64,000 bases of DNA from positions 124,001 to 188,000 of the forward strand of contig NZ_JAIVMC010000010.1 of the NCBI RefSeq assembly GCF_020177265.1, given 5' to 3'. The first letter of the stretch is position 1, and each line of letters starts with the position of its first letter. The notes beneath the pieces were generated by a model. The model had not been told where the DNA came from. It searched no databases and saw nothing but the letters and a program-made list of their open reading frames with translations. This document shows, piece after piece, positions 47,338-56,134 of this stretch. Made by a program: the position numbers and the translations under genes. The stretch is from Pseudooceanicola marinus. GTDB lineage: Bacteria; Pseudomonadota; Alphaproteobacteria; Rhodobacterales; Rhodobacteraceae.

Positions 47338-48192
47338 ATGGAAGCCACCCTGCGCCCCTACCGTTCCCTTCTCTATATTCCAGGTTCGAAAGACCGTGCG
47401 CTGGAGAAGGCGCGGAGCCTTCCGGTCGACGCGATCCTGTTCGATCTGGAAGATGCCGTGATGCCCGAGGCCAAGGTGGGCGCGCGTGACACGCTCACCG
47501 CTGCACTGGCCGAAGGGGGCTACGGCCCGCGGGCGAAGATCGTGCGGGTCAACGGGCTGGACACCGAATGGGGGCGCGGGGACGTGGCCGCGCTGGAGGG
47601 CGCCGACATCGACGCGATCCTGCTGCCCAAGGTCAATTCCGCCGCCGACATCGACGCGCTGGCCGCGCTCTGCGACGTGCCGATCTGGGCGATGATGGAA
47701 ACCCCGCGGGCTATCTTCAACGCGCTGGAGATCGCGGCGCACCCCCGTGTGCAGGGCTTCGTCGCCGGCACCAACGATCTGGCGAAGGAGCTGAACTGCC
47801 GCACGCGGCCCGACCGTCTGCCGATGCAGATGGCGCTGCAGACCATCCTGATGGCCGCCCGCGCCCATGACGTGATCGCCGCCGACGGGGTCTACAACCA
47901 GTTCAAGGACGACGCCGGGCTGGAAGCCGAATGCGAGCAGGGCCGCGATCTGGGTTTCGACGGCAAGACGCTGATCCACCCCGCCCAGCTGGAAGTCGCC
48001 AACCGCGTCTTTGCCCCGTCGGAGGCCGAGGTCGACCTGGCCCGGCGGCAGATCGCCGCCTACGAGGAGGTGCTGGAGACCGGCCAGGGGGTCGCCGTGG
48101 TCGACGGCAAGATCGTCGAGAACCTGCATGTGGAGACCGCACGCAAGACCCTGGCCAAGGCAGAGGCGATCGCACAGCCGGCTCTCGCATAG
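47338..48192 (+). CDS. mcl2: (3S)-malyl-CoA thioesterase, HpcH/CitE-like family
   Basis: 284 residues with the CitE-like TIM barrel: RSLLYIPGSKDRALEKA at the start, FDLEDAV as metal site, and GFVAGTNDLAKEL and KTLIHPAQLEVAN later. In Rhodobacter sphaeroides the short paralogue Mcl2 next to mdh and sdh hydrolyses (3S)-malyl-CoA to malate and CoA in the ethylmalonyl-CoA pathway. The length and neighbours (mch downstream) match that gene and not the longer malyl-CoA lyase Mcl1. A lyase activity cannot be excluded from sequence alone. GAGG precedes ATG 47338. Confidence 0.85.
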   Translation: MEATLRPYRSLLYIPGSKDRALEKARSLPVDAILFDLEDAVMPEAKVGARDTLTAALAEGGYGPRAKIVRVNGLDTEWGRGDVAALEGADIDAILLPKVNSAADIDALAALCDVPIWAMMETPRAIFNALEIAAHPRVQGFVAGTNDLAKELNCRTRPDRLPMQMALQTILMAARAHDVIAADGVYNQFKDDAGLEAECEQGRDLGFDGKTLIHPAQLEVANRVFAPSEAEVDLARRQIAAYEEVLETGQGVAVVDGKIVENLHVETARKTLAKAEAIAQPALA

Positions 48193-48260
48193 CAGCCATT
48201 GCGCCGGCGGGCGGGGCAGACCAGTGTGGGCGTCGAATGCACTACCAAGAGGCACCTTTC

Positions 48261-48809
48261 ATGGCACTCATCCTGCTCGGCCTGATCCTGTGGACCTGGC
48301 CCCACGTAATGAAGGAATACACCCCCGGCCTGCGCGCCGGGATGTCCGAGGGCACCGCCAAGGGGGTGGTCGCGGTCGCCGCCGTCCTTGCCATCGTCCT
48401 GATGGTGCTGGGGTATCGCTCGGCCGAATTCGTCTATGTCTATGCGCCGCCGGCCTGGGGACAGCACCTGAACAACCTGCTGATGCTCTTCTCCGTGGCG
48501 CTGTTCGGCGCGGCCAAGGGCACCAGCCACCTGCGCGCCTGGGTGCGCCACCCGATGTTCGCGGGCACCATCCTGTGGGGCCTGTCGCACCTGCTGGTGC
48601 GCGGCGACGCGGCCTCCATCCTGCTGTTCGGGGGCATGATCCTCTGGGCCGTGGCCGGCTGGGTGGTCAGCAACCGGCGCCAGTCTGCGCCCGCGCCCAT
48701 CGTGCCCTCGGTGAAGAAGGACGTGATCCTGATCGTCGTGACCCTGGTGGTCTACGCCGTCATCGTCCTGATCCACGGCCTCGTCGGCCCCAGCCCCCTG
48801 CCCATGTGA
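48261..48809 (+). CDS. NnrU family membrane protein
   Basis: 182 residues with five to six membrane helices (MALILLGLILWTW, VVAVAAVLAIVLMVLGY, LNNLLMLFSVALFGAA, ILLFGGMILWAVAGWVV, VILIVVTLVVYAVIVLI). The NnrU hallmark RAWVRHPMFAGTILWGLSHLLVRGD lies in the middle. NnrU was first linked to nitric oxide metabolism, but many relatives, including this locus in Rhodobacterales, have no known role. ATG 48261 has AAGAGG upstream; an in-frame ATG 24 bases earlier is possible. It sits between mcl2 and mch. Confidence 0.87.
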   Translation: MALILLGLILWTWPHVMKEYTPGLRAGMSEGTAKGVVAVAAVLAIVLMVLGYRSAEFVYVYAPPAWGQHLNNLLMLFSVALFGAAKGTSHLRAWVRHPMFAGTILWGLSHLLVRGDAASILLFGGMILWAVAGWVVSNRRQSAPAPIVPSVKKDVILIVVTLVVYAVIVLIHGLVGPSPLPM

Positions 48810-48816
48810 GGATGCC

Positions 48817-49020
48817 ATGAAGCTCTATCGTTTCCTGTCCGAAGACGACACCTCCGCCTTCTGCCACAAGGTCACCGCCGCGCTGAATGCCGGCTGGGCG
48901 CTGCATGGCGATCCGACCTACGCCTATGATGCCGCCAACGGCACCATGCGCTGTGGCCAGGCGGTGGTGAAGGAGGTCGACGGCACCTATTCCCCCGACA
49001 TCAAGCTTGGAGCCTACTGA
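48817..49020 (+). CDS. DUF1737 family small protein
   Basis: 67 residues. The family pattern MKLYRFLSEDDTSAFCHKVTAALNAGWALHGDPTYAYD is typical of DUF1737, seen at ends LYRFL and GWALHGDPTY. It is probably a small soluble domain. It lies seven bases after the NnrU gene, and one base separates its stop from the mch start, so all are one operon. Function unknown. Confidence 0.85.
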   Translation: MKLYRFLSEDDTSAFCHKVTAALNAGWALHGDPTYAYDAANGTMRCGQAVVKEVDGTYSPDIKLGAY

Positions 49021-49021
49021 A

Positions 49022-50050
49022 ATGAAGACCAACCCGGGCCGTTTCTTCGAGGATTACACCCTGGGGGAGGTCATCCCCCATGCGGTGCCGCGCACCGTCA
49101 CGTCGGGGGAGCGCGCGCTGTATCACGCGCTCTACCCGGCGCGCGGGGCGCTCTATTCCTCGGACGAATTCGCCCGGGCCTGCGGGCTGCCGGGATCGCC
49201 CATCGACGACCTGGCGGCCTTCCACCTGGTCTTCGGCAAGACCGTGCCGGACATCTCGCTGAACGCCGTGGCCAACCTCGGCTATGCCGAGGGCCGCTGG
49301 CTGGCGCCGGTCTGGCCCGGCGACACGCTGACCGCGCGCTCCACCGTGATCGGGCTGAAGCAGAACTCGAACGGCAAGACCGGCGTGGTCTGGGTGCGTA
49401 CCGAGGGTCTGAACCAGTACGGCACGACCGTTCTCAGCTACGTTCGCTGGGTGATGGTGCGCAAGGGCAACCCCGAGGCGCCGGCGCCCGACACCGTGGT
49501 GCCCGAGCTGTCCGATGCGGTGGCTGCGGATGATCTGGTGGTCCCCGAGGGGCTGGATTTCACCGGCTACGATTTCGCCCAGGCGGGCGAGCCGCATGCC
49601 TGGGGCGACTACGAGGTGGGCGAGCGGATCGACCACGTGGACGGATCAACCGTGGAAGAGGCCGAGCACATGCTGGCCACCCGGCTGTGGCAGAACACCG
49701 CCAAGGTTCACTTCGACGCCACCTTCCGCCCCGATGGCCAGCGCCTGATCTACGGCGGCCACGTGATTTCCATGGCCCGCGCCTTGTCCTTCAACGGTTT
49801 GGCCAATGCCCAGATGATCGTGGCGCTGAACGGGGGGGCGCATGCGAACCCCTGTTTCTCGGGCACGACGATCAAGGCCTGGTCCGAGGTGCTGGACCGC
49901 GCCGAGACTGGCGCACCGGGCGTCGGCGCCCTGCGCCTGCGGCTGGTCGCGACCTCGGGCGGGGAGCCCTTCACCCTGCGCGGCGAGGACGGGAAATACC
50001 TGCCTCATGTGCTGCTGGATCTGGATTACTGGGCGCTGGTGCCGCGCTGA
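49022..50050 (+). CDS. mch: Mesaconyl-CoA hydratase (2-methylfumaryl-CoA hydratase)
   Basis: 342 residues, the same as characterised Mch (about 343). It has two MaoC-like hot-dog domains: NPGRFFEDYTLGEVIPH begins the first, with YAEGRWLAPVWPGDTLT inside, and WGDYEVGERIDHVDG begins the second. It hydrates mesaconyl-CoA to beta-methylmalyl-CoA in the ethylmalonyl-CoA pathway for growth on acetate or C1/C2 compounds. The neighbours mcl2 and sdh match the R. sphaeroides locus. I chose ATG 49022 with TTGGAG upstream. The gene order here links C2 assimilation to the TCA cycle. Confidence 0.9.
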   Translation: MKTNPGRFFEDYTLGEVIPHAVPRTVTSGERALYHALYPARGALYSSDEFARACGLPGSPIDDLAAFHLVFGKTVPDISLNAVANLGYAEGRWLAPVWPGDTLTARSTVIGLKQNSNGKTGVVWVRTEGLNQYGTTVLSYVRWVMVRKGNPEAPAPDTVVPELSDAVAADDLVVPEGLDFTGYDFAQAGEPHAWGDYEVGERIDHVDGSTVEEAEHMLATRLWQNTAKVHFDATFRPDGQRLIYGGHVISMARALSFNGLANAQMIVALNGGAHANPCFSGTTIKAWSEVLDRAETGAPGVGALRLRLVATSGGEPFTLRGEDGKYLPHVLLDLDYWALVPR

Positions 50051-50077
50051 AAACAGGCGCGGACCGGGGCCGGGCCA

Positions 50078-50241
50078 GGCCTCCGGCGAGGATATCTCCG
50101 GCCAACAAATCGAGGCAGGTTGGGCGTGGATCCGCGCGGGCGGGCAGGGGGCCTGTGGGGCGCGCCAGCGGGGCGCTGCGGTGGCCCTTGCGCGCCCCGG
50201 TCCCTGCCAATTCCGGGCTGGCAATATCCCCGCCGGAGGCC
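50078..50241. repeat. Inverted intergenic repeat between mch and sdhC (copy B)
   Basis: Arm GGCCTCCGGCGAGGATAT (50078-50095) pairs with ATATCCCCGCCGGAGGCC (50224-50241), with one mismatch in 18 bp, across a 128-base GC-rich middle. The first arm runs on into CTCCGGCCAACA, related to copy A at 36247-36306. It may fold into a large stem-loop at the end of the mch transcript. Confidence 0.6.
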
Positions 50242-50327
50242 CGCTTGTCTCGCCTGCGGTGGGAAAAGAGCGCAGAATCAAGTCGCAAAACCTAGCAAAT
50301 CAGTCAGAATTTTGCGCCGCTCAATAC

Positions 50328-50356
50328 GTGATCACAGCTTCATTTTCCGTGATCAC
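50328..50356 (+). promoter_or_regulatory. Paired GTGATCAC operator upstream of sdhC, shared with sucC
   Basis: Two GTGATCAC boxes at 50328-50335 and 50349-50356, 21 bp apart. The first is followed by AGCTT and the second by AAGTTGAAAAAG. Spacing, AGCTT and the CACAA after box 2 match the sucC region. TTGAAA at 50360-50365 with TCAAAT about 18 bp later is a possible promoter, which would put the regulator upstream of the polymerase, a place that suits an activator. Confidence 0.7.
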
Positions 50357-50476
50357 AAGTTGAAAAAGATATGGTTGCTTTCGTCAAATTCTCGGGACCG
50401 GACCCCCCGGAGAGGATGACAAGCGCATGCGATCTGCGTAAACCAGAGACCAAGGGAAATCCGGAAAGGACATGCC

Positions 50477-50866
50477 ATGGCCGATGTGAACCGGGGCAAC
50501 CGCCCGCTCTCTCCATTCATGCTCGGGAAGCACTACAGGTTCCAGCTCAACTCCGTCACCTCGATCCTGACGCGGATCACCGGCAACGCGATGGTCGTTT
50601 CCGCGCTGCTGGTCGCCTGGTGGCTTCTGGCGGCCTCCTCCGGCCCCGACTACTTCGCGACCGCGGACTACGTGCTGACCTCCTTCATCGGTGACATCAT
50701 CATGACGCTGTCGGTCCTGGGCCTGTGGTATCACACCCTGGCAGGCTGCCGTCACCTGCTGTGGGACAACGGCTACTGCCTGGATGTCGAGACCTCCGAC
50801 AAGCTCGGCTGGGGCATCATCGGCGGCTCCGTCGTCCTGACCCTGCTGACCATCATCATCGTCTGA
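50477..50866 (+). CDS. sdhC: Succinate dehydrogenase cytochrome b556 subunit
   Basis: 129 residues with three membrane helices. The start NRPLSPFMLGKHYRFQLNSVTSILTRITGNAM is the family signature, with RPLSPH-like and SITHRITG-like parts. The heme ligand His is in LGLWYHTLAGCRHLLWD. It anchors the SdhAB catalytic part and binds heme b and quinone. ATG 50477 has AAAGGA upstream. First gene of the sdh operon, 121 bases past the paired operator. Confidence 0.96.
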   Translation: MADVNRGNRPLSPFMLGKHYRFQLNSVTSILTRITGNAMVVSALLVAWWLLAASSGPDYFATADYVLTSFIGDIIMTLSVLGLWYHTLAGCRHLLWDNGYCLDVETSDKLGWGIIGGSVVLTLLTIIIV

Positions 50867-50880
50867 GAGGAGAGCCAGCC

Positions 50881-51285
50881 ATGCGTTATCTCACCGACCG
50901 CAAGCGCGCCGTGGGCATGGGTGCCTCCAAGACCGGCACCGAGCACCACTGGTTCATGCAGGTGACGTCCTTCGCCCTGCTGCCGCTCGTCATCCTGTTC
51001 GTCTTCACCTTCGGCTGTGCCCTGGGCGGATCCTACGAAGAGGTTGTCGCCTATTATTCCCGTCCCTTCCCGGCCATCGTCGCCCTGCTGACCCTCTGGG
51101 TCGGCATGATGCACTTCAAGTCCGGCGCCCAGATGGCGATCGAGGACTATGTCCACGGCATGAAGGGCCGTCTGACCATCATCGCGGTGACCTGCCTGGC
51201 CTATGCCATCGCCGCTACCGGCACCTATGCCCTGATCAAGCTCGCACTCTCCGCCTCCGGCGTGATGATCGAGATCGACGACTAA
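50881..51285 (+). CDS. sdhD: Succinate dehydrogenase membrane anchor subunit
   Basis: 134 residues with three membrane helices. Typical parts are SKTGTEHHWFMQVTSFALLPL at the N-terminus and WVGMMHFKSGAQMAIEDYVHG, where the quinone and heme-site residues lie. AGGAGA precedes ATG 50881, 14 bases after sdhC. With SdhC it forms the two-protein membrane part of complex II. Confidence 0.95.
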   Translation: MRYLTDRKRAVGMGASKTGTEHHWFMQVTSFALLPLVILFVFTFGCALGGSYEEVVAYYSRPFPAIVALLTLWVGMMHFKSGAQMAIEDYVHGMKGRLTIIAVTCLAYAIAATGTYALIKLALSASGVMIEIDD

Positions 51286-51300
51286 GACCCGAGGTTCCCA

Positions 51301-53106
51301 ATGGCTGCTTACGAATACGAAACGCACGAATATGACGTGGTCGTGGTCGGCGCCGGTGGCGCGGGTCTGCGCGCCACCCTCGGCATGGCCGAACAGGGGC
51401 TGAAGACGGCCTGTGTGACCAAGGTCTTCCCGACCCGCTCGCACACCGTTGCCGCACAGGGCGGCATCGCCGCCTCGCTGTCGAATATGGGCCCGGACAA
51501 CTGGCAGTGGCACATGTACGACACCGTCAAGGGCTCCGACTGGCTGGGCGACACCGACGCCATGGAATACCTGGCGCGGTCCGCCCCCAAGGCCGTCTAC
51601 GAGCTTGAACACTACGGCGTGCCCTTCTCGCGCACCGAGGAAGGCAAGATCTACCAGCGTCCCTTCGGCGGCCACACGACCGAGTTCGGCGAAGGCCCGG
51701 CCGTGCAGCGGACCTGTGCCGCCGCCGACCGGACCGGCCACGCGATCCTGCATACGCTCTACGGCCAGTCGCTGAAGAACAACGCGGAATTCTACATCGA
51801 ATATTTCGCCATCGACCTCATCATGAGCGACGACGGCGTCTGCACCGGTGTCGTCTGCTGGAAGCTCGATGACGGCACCATGCACGTCTTCAACGCCAAG
51901 ATGGTCGTGCTGGCCACCGGCGGCTACGGTCGTGCCTACTTCTCCGCGACTTCCGCGCACACCTGCACCGGTGACGGTGGTGGCATGGTGGCCCGTGCGG
52001 GCCTGGCGCTGCAGGACATGGAGTTCGTGCAGTTCCACCCGACCGGCATCTACGGCTCCGGCTGCCTGATCACCGAAGGCGCGCGTGGCGAAGGCGGCTA
52101 CCTGACCAACGCCGAAGGCGAACGGTTCATGGAGCGTTACGCGCCCCAGTACAAGGACCTCGCGCCCCGCGACTACGTTTCGCGCTCCATGACCATGGAG
52201 ATCCGCGAAGGCCGCGGTGTGGGCGAACACGGCGACCACATCCACCTTAACCTGTCGCACCTGCCGGCCGAGGCGCTGGCGGAACGGCTGCCCGGCATCT
52301 CCGAGTCGGCCAAGATCTTCGCCGGCGTGGATGTGACCAAGGAACCGATCCCGGTTCTGCCGACCGTGCACTACAACATGGGCGGCATTCCCACCAACTA
52401 CCACGGTGAGGTGCTGAACCCGACCGCCGACAACCCGACCGCCGTCGTGCCCGGCCTGATGGCCGTGGGCGAAGCGGGCTGTGCGAGCGTCCACGGCGCC
52501 AACCGCCTCGGCTCCAACTCGCTGATCGACCTCGTGGTCTTCGGCCGCGCCGCCGCCCTGCGCGCCGGTGAGGTGGTCGATCGCGACTCCGCGATCCCCG
52601 CGACCAACACCGCGTCCGTGGACAAGGCCTTCGACCGCTTCGATTTCTACCGCAACGCCAAGGGCGGCGTGCCGACCGCGGAACTGCGGCTGGAAATGCA
52701 GCGCACCATGCAGTCCGACGCGGCCGTCTTCCGCGCCTCCGACACCCTGAAGGACGGCGTCGAGAAGATGACCGAGATCGCCGGCAAGCTGCCTGATGTC
52801 CACGTCACCGACCGTTCGCTGGTCTGGAACTCGGACCTGATGGAAACGCTGGAATTGACCAACCTGATGCCGAACGCGATGGCCACCATCGTCGGCGCCG
52901 AGGCCCGTCACGAATCCCGCGGCGCCCACGCCCACGAAGACTACGCGGAACGCGATGATGAGAACTGGCGCGTCCACTCCATCACCCGCGTCGACGGCGC
53001 CAAGGTGGATCTGACGTACCGTCCGATCATCGCCGACCCGCTGACGACCGAGGAAGAGGGCGGCATCTCCCTCAAGAAGATCGCGCCCAAGGCGCGGACG
53101 TTCTGA
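51301..53106 (+). CDS. sdhA: Succinate dehydrogenase flavoprotein subunit
   Basis: 601 residues. FAD-binding [19 protein letters not shown] is at the N-terminus, and the FAD is covalently bound to His48 ([10 protein letters not shown]). The catalytic Arg/His region [10 protein letters not shown] and the [16 protein letters not shown] motif are intact. It oxidises succinate to fumarate. GAGG precedes ATG 51301. The usual next gene, sdhB, is displaced by about 1.25 kb that contains hairpins and a pyruvyl transferase gene. Confidence 0.97.
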   Translation: MAAYEYETHEYDVVVVGAGGAGLRATLGMAEQGLKTACVTKVFPTRSHTVAAQGGIAASLSNMGPDNWQWHMYDTVKGSDWLGDTDAMEYLARSAPKAVYELEHYGVPFSRTEEGKIYQRPFGGHTTEFGEGPAVQRTCAAADRTGHAILHTLYGQSLKNNAEFYIEYFAIDLIMSDDGVCTGVVCWKLDDGTMHVFNAKMVVLATGGYGRAYFSATSAHTCTGDGGGMVARAGLALQDMEFVQFHPTGIYGSGCLITEGARGEGGYLTNAEGERFMERYAPQYKDLAPRDYVSRSMTMEIREGRGVGEHGDHIHLNLSHLPAEALAERLPGISESAKIFAGVDVTKEPIPVLPTVHYNMGGIPTNYHGEVLNPTADNPTAVVPGLMAVGEAGCASVHGANRLGSNSLIDLVVFGRAAALRAGEVVDRDSAIPATNTASVDKAFDRFDFYRNAKGGVPTAELRLEMQRTMQSDAAVFRASDTLKDGVEKMTEIAGKLPDVHVTDRSLVWNSDLMETLELTNLMPNAMATIVGAEARHESRGAHAHEDYAERDDENWRVHSITRVDGAKVDLTYRPIIADPLTTEEEGGISLKKIAPKARTF

Positions 53107-53107
53107 T

Positions 53108-53242
53108 ATGGCGACCGGCCGGCACGCGTCCCTGCGTCGTGTCCTTCGGGGACGCGACCGGGGCACGCCGCCGGCCGCTCGCTTTCCCTGCGCGCCGGAG
53201 GTCCTCCGGCGGCGGCTTCGCCCGGACTACGTGACCCGATGA
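53108..53242 (+). CDS. Possible 44-residue Arg-rich ORF between sdhA and the pyruvyl transferase gene
   Basis: ATG 53108 lies one base after the sdhA stop. The frame encodes an Arg-rich protein (MATGRHASLRRVLRGRDRG at the start) and ends at TGA 53240-53242, which overlaps the next gene's ATG 53239 (ATGA). Re-initiation after sdhA could carry ribosomes to the next gene, which has no good ribosome site of its own. Composition is unlike a folded protein, and chance is a real alternative. Confidence 0.3.
   Translation: MATGRHASLRRVLRGRDRGTPPAARFPCAPEVLRRRLRPDYVTR
53138..53211 (+). other. Two hairpins in the sdhA-pyruvyl transferase gap
   Basis: The first is a 7-bp stem 53138-53144/53150-53156 with a TTCGG loop. 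The second is CGCCGGA (53193-53199)/TCCGGCG (53205-53211) with a 5-base loop. Neither has a T tract. They may stabilise the sdhCDA message or lower expression of the two genes downstream. Confidence 0.5.
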
Positions 53243-54270
53243 CCCAGAAAGTGCAAAGCTCGACCGCTTCGACCGGCGCCCCCCGTGGCACCGGCGATGG
53301 TTTGCTGCATCTGCACCTGCTGGACTCTTCCGTCGCCAGCGACAACGTGGGCGACGAGATCATTACCCGCTATCTGCGCGCCCAGCTGGAGGGGACATTC
53401 CCCGACGCCTATTTCACGACATCCGCATCGCATGACGGGCTGGGCCGGTTCGGTCGTCGCCTGGTCGAGGCCGCGGATATGGTCTTTTTCCTAGGGACCA
53501 ACGCGCTGTCTGCCCGCTGGCGGGCCCGTGGTGGCCTGATGCCGATGTCGCGCGCCGACGTACGCGCGATGGAAGGCAAGCTGGTGCTCTTCGGGGTCGG
53601 GGCCAACCGGGCATGGACCGGCCGCGCCGACCGGCGCCAGGTTCGACGGCTGTCGCGCCTCCTGTCTCCGCGCTTCACCCATTCGGTGCGCGACGGATCC
53701 GCCATGAAGATCGTCGAGGCCGCAGGCCGCAACGTCCTGAACGGCTCCTGTCCGACGATCTGGACCCTGCCGCGCCAGCAGAGCTTCGCGCCCGCACGGC
53801 CGGAGCACGTCATTTTCTCGCTGACCGCCTACCGGGCCGATCGGGACGCCGATGCGCGTTTTCTCGATTGGCTGAAGAGCCGTTACACGCGGTTCAGCTT
53901 CTGGCCCCAGCAGGTCGAGGATATCGCCTACCTCGACAGTTTCGCCAATCGGCCCGACGCCACGCGGATTGCGCCGAACCTTGCGGCCTACGACCGCGTC
54001 CTGGCCGACCCGGCGCCGCTGGACGTCGTGGGCTCGCGCCTGCACGGCGGGATCCACGGGCTGCACGCCGGACGGCGCAGCGTGATCCTGGCGGTTGACA
54101 ACCGGGCGCGCGAAATCGGTGCAGAGACCCAGATCCCCGTGCTGGACCGGGCCGAGGCGCCCGACCGGCTCGACGCGCTGCTCGATGCGACGATCCATAT
54201 CGACCTGACCGCATCGCATGAACTTGCATCGCGCTACCTCTCCCAGTTCGAGGAGCTTCGCGCCGCATGA
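53239..54270 (+). CDS. Polysaccharide pyruvyl transferase family protein inside the sdh operon
   Basis: 343 residues. The family (PF04230) is suggested by the N-terminal [17 protein letters not shown], the [13 protein letters not shown] donor-loop region, and the hallmark [11 protein letters not shown] starting at Gly265. Such enzymes add pyruvate ketals to sugars of exopolysaccharides or cell-wall polymers, but this one has no glycan genes nearby. It lies between sdhA and sdhB in the same direction, 82 bases before sdhB. Codon use looks like the neighbours, which argues against a very recent insertion. ATG 53239 has no clear ribosome site and overlaps the stop of a small ORF. Confidence 0.75.
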   Translation: MTQKVQSSTASTGAPRGTGDGLLHLHLLDSSVASDNVGDEIITRYLRAQLEGTFPDAYFTTSASHDGLGRFGRRLVEAADMVFFLGTNALSARWRARGGLMPMSRADVRAMEGKLVLFGVGANRAWTGRADRRQVRRLSRLLSPRFTHSVRDGSAMKIVEAAGRNVLNGSCPTIWTLPRQQSFAPARPEHVIFSLTAYRADRDADARFLDWLKSRYTRFSFWPQQVEDIAYLDSFANRPDATRIAPNLAAYDRVLADPAPLDVVGSRLHGGIHGLHAGRRSVILAVDNRAREIGAETQIPVLDRAEAPDRLDALLDATIHIDLTASHELASRYLSQFEELRAA

Positions 54271-54352
54271 CATCTTCTTTCCGCATCACCCAGCAGATCG
54301 CATGCCCGCTGGCATGCCGTGCCGCCATCGACACACAACCGGAGGCCTGAAC

Positions 54353-55132
54353 ATGGTTCAACTGACCCTTCCCAAGAATTCCCGTATGACCACGGGCAAG
54401 ACCTGGCCCAAGCCGGAGGGCGCCACGAACGTCCGCAAGTTCAAGATCTACCGCTGGTCCCCCGAAGAGGGCGGTAACCCCCGTGTCGACACCTACTTCC
54501 TCGACATGGACAAATGCGGTCCGATGGTTCTGGACGCGCTGATCAAGATCAAGAACGAGATCGACCCGACCCTGACCTTCCGCCGGTCCTGCCGTGAAGG
54601 GATCTGCGGCTCCTGCGCGATGAACATCGACGGGCAGAATACCCTGGCCTGCATCTTCGGCCTGGACGAGGTGAAGGGCGACGTGACGATCTACCCGCTG
54701 CCGCACATGCCGGTAGTGAAGGACCTGATCCCGGATCTGACGCACTTCTACGCGCAGCACGCCTCGATCATGCCCTGGCTGGAAACCAAGACCAACCGCC
54801 CCGCCAAGGAATGGCGCCAGTCCATCGAGGATCGCAAGAAACTCGACGGTCTGTATGAATGCGTGATGTGCGCCTCCTGCTCCACCTCCTGCCCCAGCTA
54901 CTGGTGGAACGGCGACCGCTATCTCGGACCGGCCGCGCTGCTGCACGCCTACCGTTGGCTGATCGACAGCCGCGATGAGGCCACTGGCGAGCGTCTGGAC
55001 CAGCTGGAAGACCCCTTCAAGCTGTACCGCTGCCACACCATCATGAACTGCGCCAAGACCTGCCCCAAGGGTCTGAACCCGGCGAAGGCCATTGCCTCGA
55101 TCAAGCAGATGATGGTCGAACGCGCCGTCTGA
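54353..55132 (+). CDS. sdhB: Succinate dehydrogenase iron-sulfur subunit
   Basis: 259 residues. All cluster ligands are present: [2Fe-2S] Cys80, Cys85, Cys88 and Cys100 (CREGICGSC); [4Fe-4S] Cys170, Cys173, Cys176 (CVMCASC); [3Fe-4S] Cys180, Cys227 and Cys233, with Cys237 closing the [4Fe-4S] set. It passes electrons from FAD to quinone. CGGAGG lies seven bases before ATG 54353. The strong own ribosome site may compensate for its distance from sdhA. A clear terminator follows. Confidence 0.97.
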   Translation: MVQLTLPKNSRMTTGKTWPKPEGATNVRKFKIYRWSPEEGGNPRVDTYFLDMDKCGPMVLDALIKIKNEIDPTLTFRRSCREGICGSCAMNIDGQNTLACIFGLDEVKGDVTIYPLPHMPVVKDLIPDLTHFYAQHASIMPWLETKTNRPAKEWRQSIEDRKKLDGLYECVMCASCSTSCPSYWWNGDRYLGPAALLHAYRWLIDSRDEATGERLDQLEDPFKLYRCHTIMNCAKTCPKGLNPAKAIASIKQMMVERAV

Positions 55133-55158
55133 GGCCGCCGCAGACCGCAAGACATCGC

Positions 55159-55189
55159 AAGGCCCCGGTCCGACAGGTCCGGGGCCTTT
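55159..55189 (+). terminator. Terminator of the sdh operon
   Basis: A perfect 10-bp stem AAGGCCCCGG (55159-55168) and CCGGGGCCTT (55179-55188) followed by TTG. It lies 26 bases past sdhB. Confidence 0.8.
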
Positions 55190-55256
55190 GCCGTTTCGGG
55201 GGCATGTCTCCGCCTTGGGGGGCAGGGCAGGAGCCTGCGGGCGGGGCGCCGCCCAC

Positions 55257-55289
55257 GAAAAACGCCGGCCCCCTTGCGGAGACCGGCGT
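55257..55289 (-). terminator. Terminator of metNIQ (reverse strand)
   Basis: A stem ACGCCGG (55262-55268) and CCGGCGT (55283-55289), followed on the reverse strand by a TTTTT run (55262 down to 55258). It lies about 40 bases past the metQ stop. Confidence 0.8.
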
Positions 55290-55327
55290 GGAAGCGTCCC
55301 GCGGCCCGGGGGCCGCGGCAGCTGCCC

Positions 55328-56107
55328 TTACCAGGAGGTCAGGACGGTGCCGTTGTACTTCTCTTCGATGAAGGCCTTCACCTCATCCGAGTGGTAGGCG
55401 TCGACCAGCGGCTGCACCCAGGGCTCGTCCTCGTCACCGGCGCGCACCACGATGATGTTCACGTAGGGGCTGTCGGTTTCGGTGGCGATGGCATCGTTCA
55501 CCGGGTCCAGGCCCGAGGCGATGGCGTAGTTGGTGTTGATCATCGCCGCGTCCAGGTCCTGCAGCGACCGGGGCAGCTGCGCCGCGTCCAGTTCCTGGAT
55601 GCGGATGTCACGCGGGTTCTCGGCGATGTCCAGCACGGTCGGCACCAGGCCCACGCCCTCGGCCAGGGTCAGCAGGCCCTTCTGCTGCAGCACCAACAGG
55701 GCGCGGCCGCCGTTGGTCGGGTCGTTCGGAATGCCGATGGTGGCGCCGTCGGGGATCTCCTCGGGGGAGGCGAACTCATCCGAATAGAGGCTCATCGGCG
55801 TGTTGATGGTGGTGCCCACCTCGACCAACTCGAAGCCGCGGTCGTCCATCTGGCGTTCCAGGTAGGGACGGTGCTGGAAGCTGTTGGCCTCGATGTCGCC
55901 ATCGGCCAGCGCCTGGTTCGGCACCACGTAGTCGGAGAATTCGACCACGTCGATCGCGAGGCCCATGGGCTCCGCCACCTTGGCGACCTCTTCCATGATC
56001 TCGCCGTGCTGACCGGGGGACACGCCCACGCTGATTTCCCATTCCTGGGCCGTGGCTGCGCCGGCGGTCATCGCCAGAACGGAAGCAAGGGTCATCAATT
56101 TCTTCAT
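55328..56107 (-). CDS. metQ: Methionine ABC transporter substrate-binding protein
   Basis: 259 residues of the NlpA/MetQ family. A cleavable signal (MKKLMTLASVLAMTAGAATA) ends without a lipobox Cys, so it is a soluble periplasmic protein and not a lipoprotein as in E. coli. Family motifs are GVSPGQHGEIMEEV, FSDYVVPNQALADGDIEANSFQH (ends shown) and IGIPNDPTNGGRALL. It hands D- or L-methionine to MetI. GGAG precedes ATG 56107. Last gene of the operon. Confidence 0.93.
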   Translation of the reverse strand: MKKLMTLASVLAMTAGAATAQEWEISVGVSPGQHGEIMEEVAKVAEPMGLAIDVVEFSDYVVPNQALADGDIEANSFQHRPYLERQMDDRGFELVEVGTTINTPMSLYSDEFASPEEIPDGATIGIPNDPTNGGRALLVLQQKGLLTLAEGVGLVPTVLDIAENPRDIRIQELDAAQLPRSLQDLDAAMINTNYAIASGLDPVNDAIATETDSPYVNIIVVRAGDEDEPWVQPLVDAYHSDEVKAFIEEKYNGTVLTSW

Positions 56108-56134
56108 CGGGTAACTCCTTTCAAAGGGGTTGGA

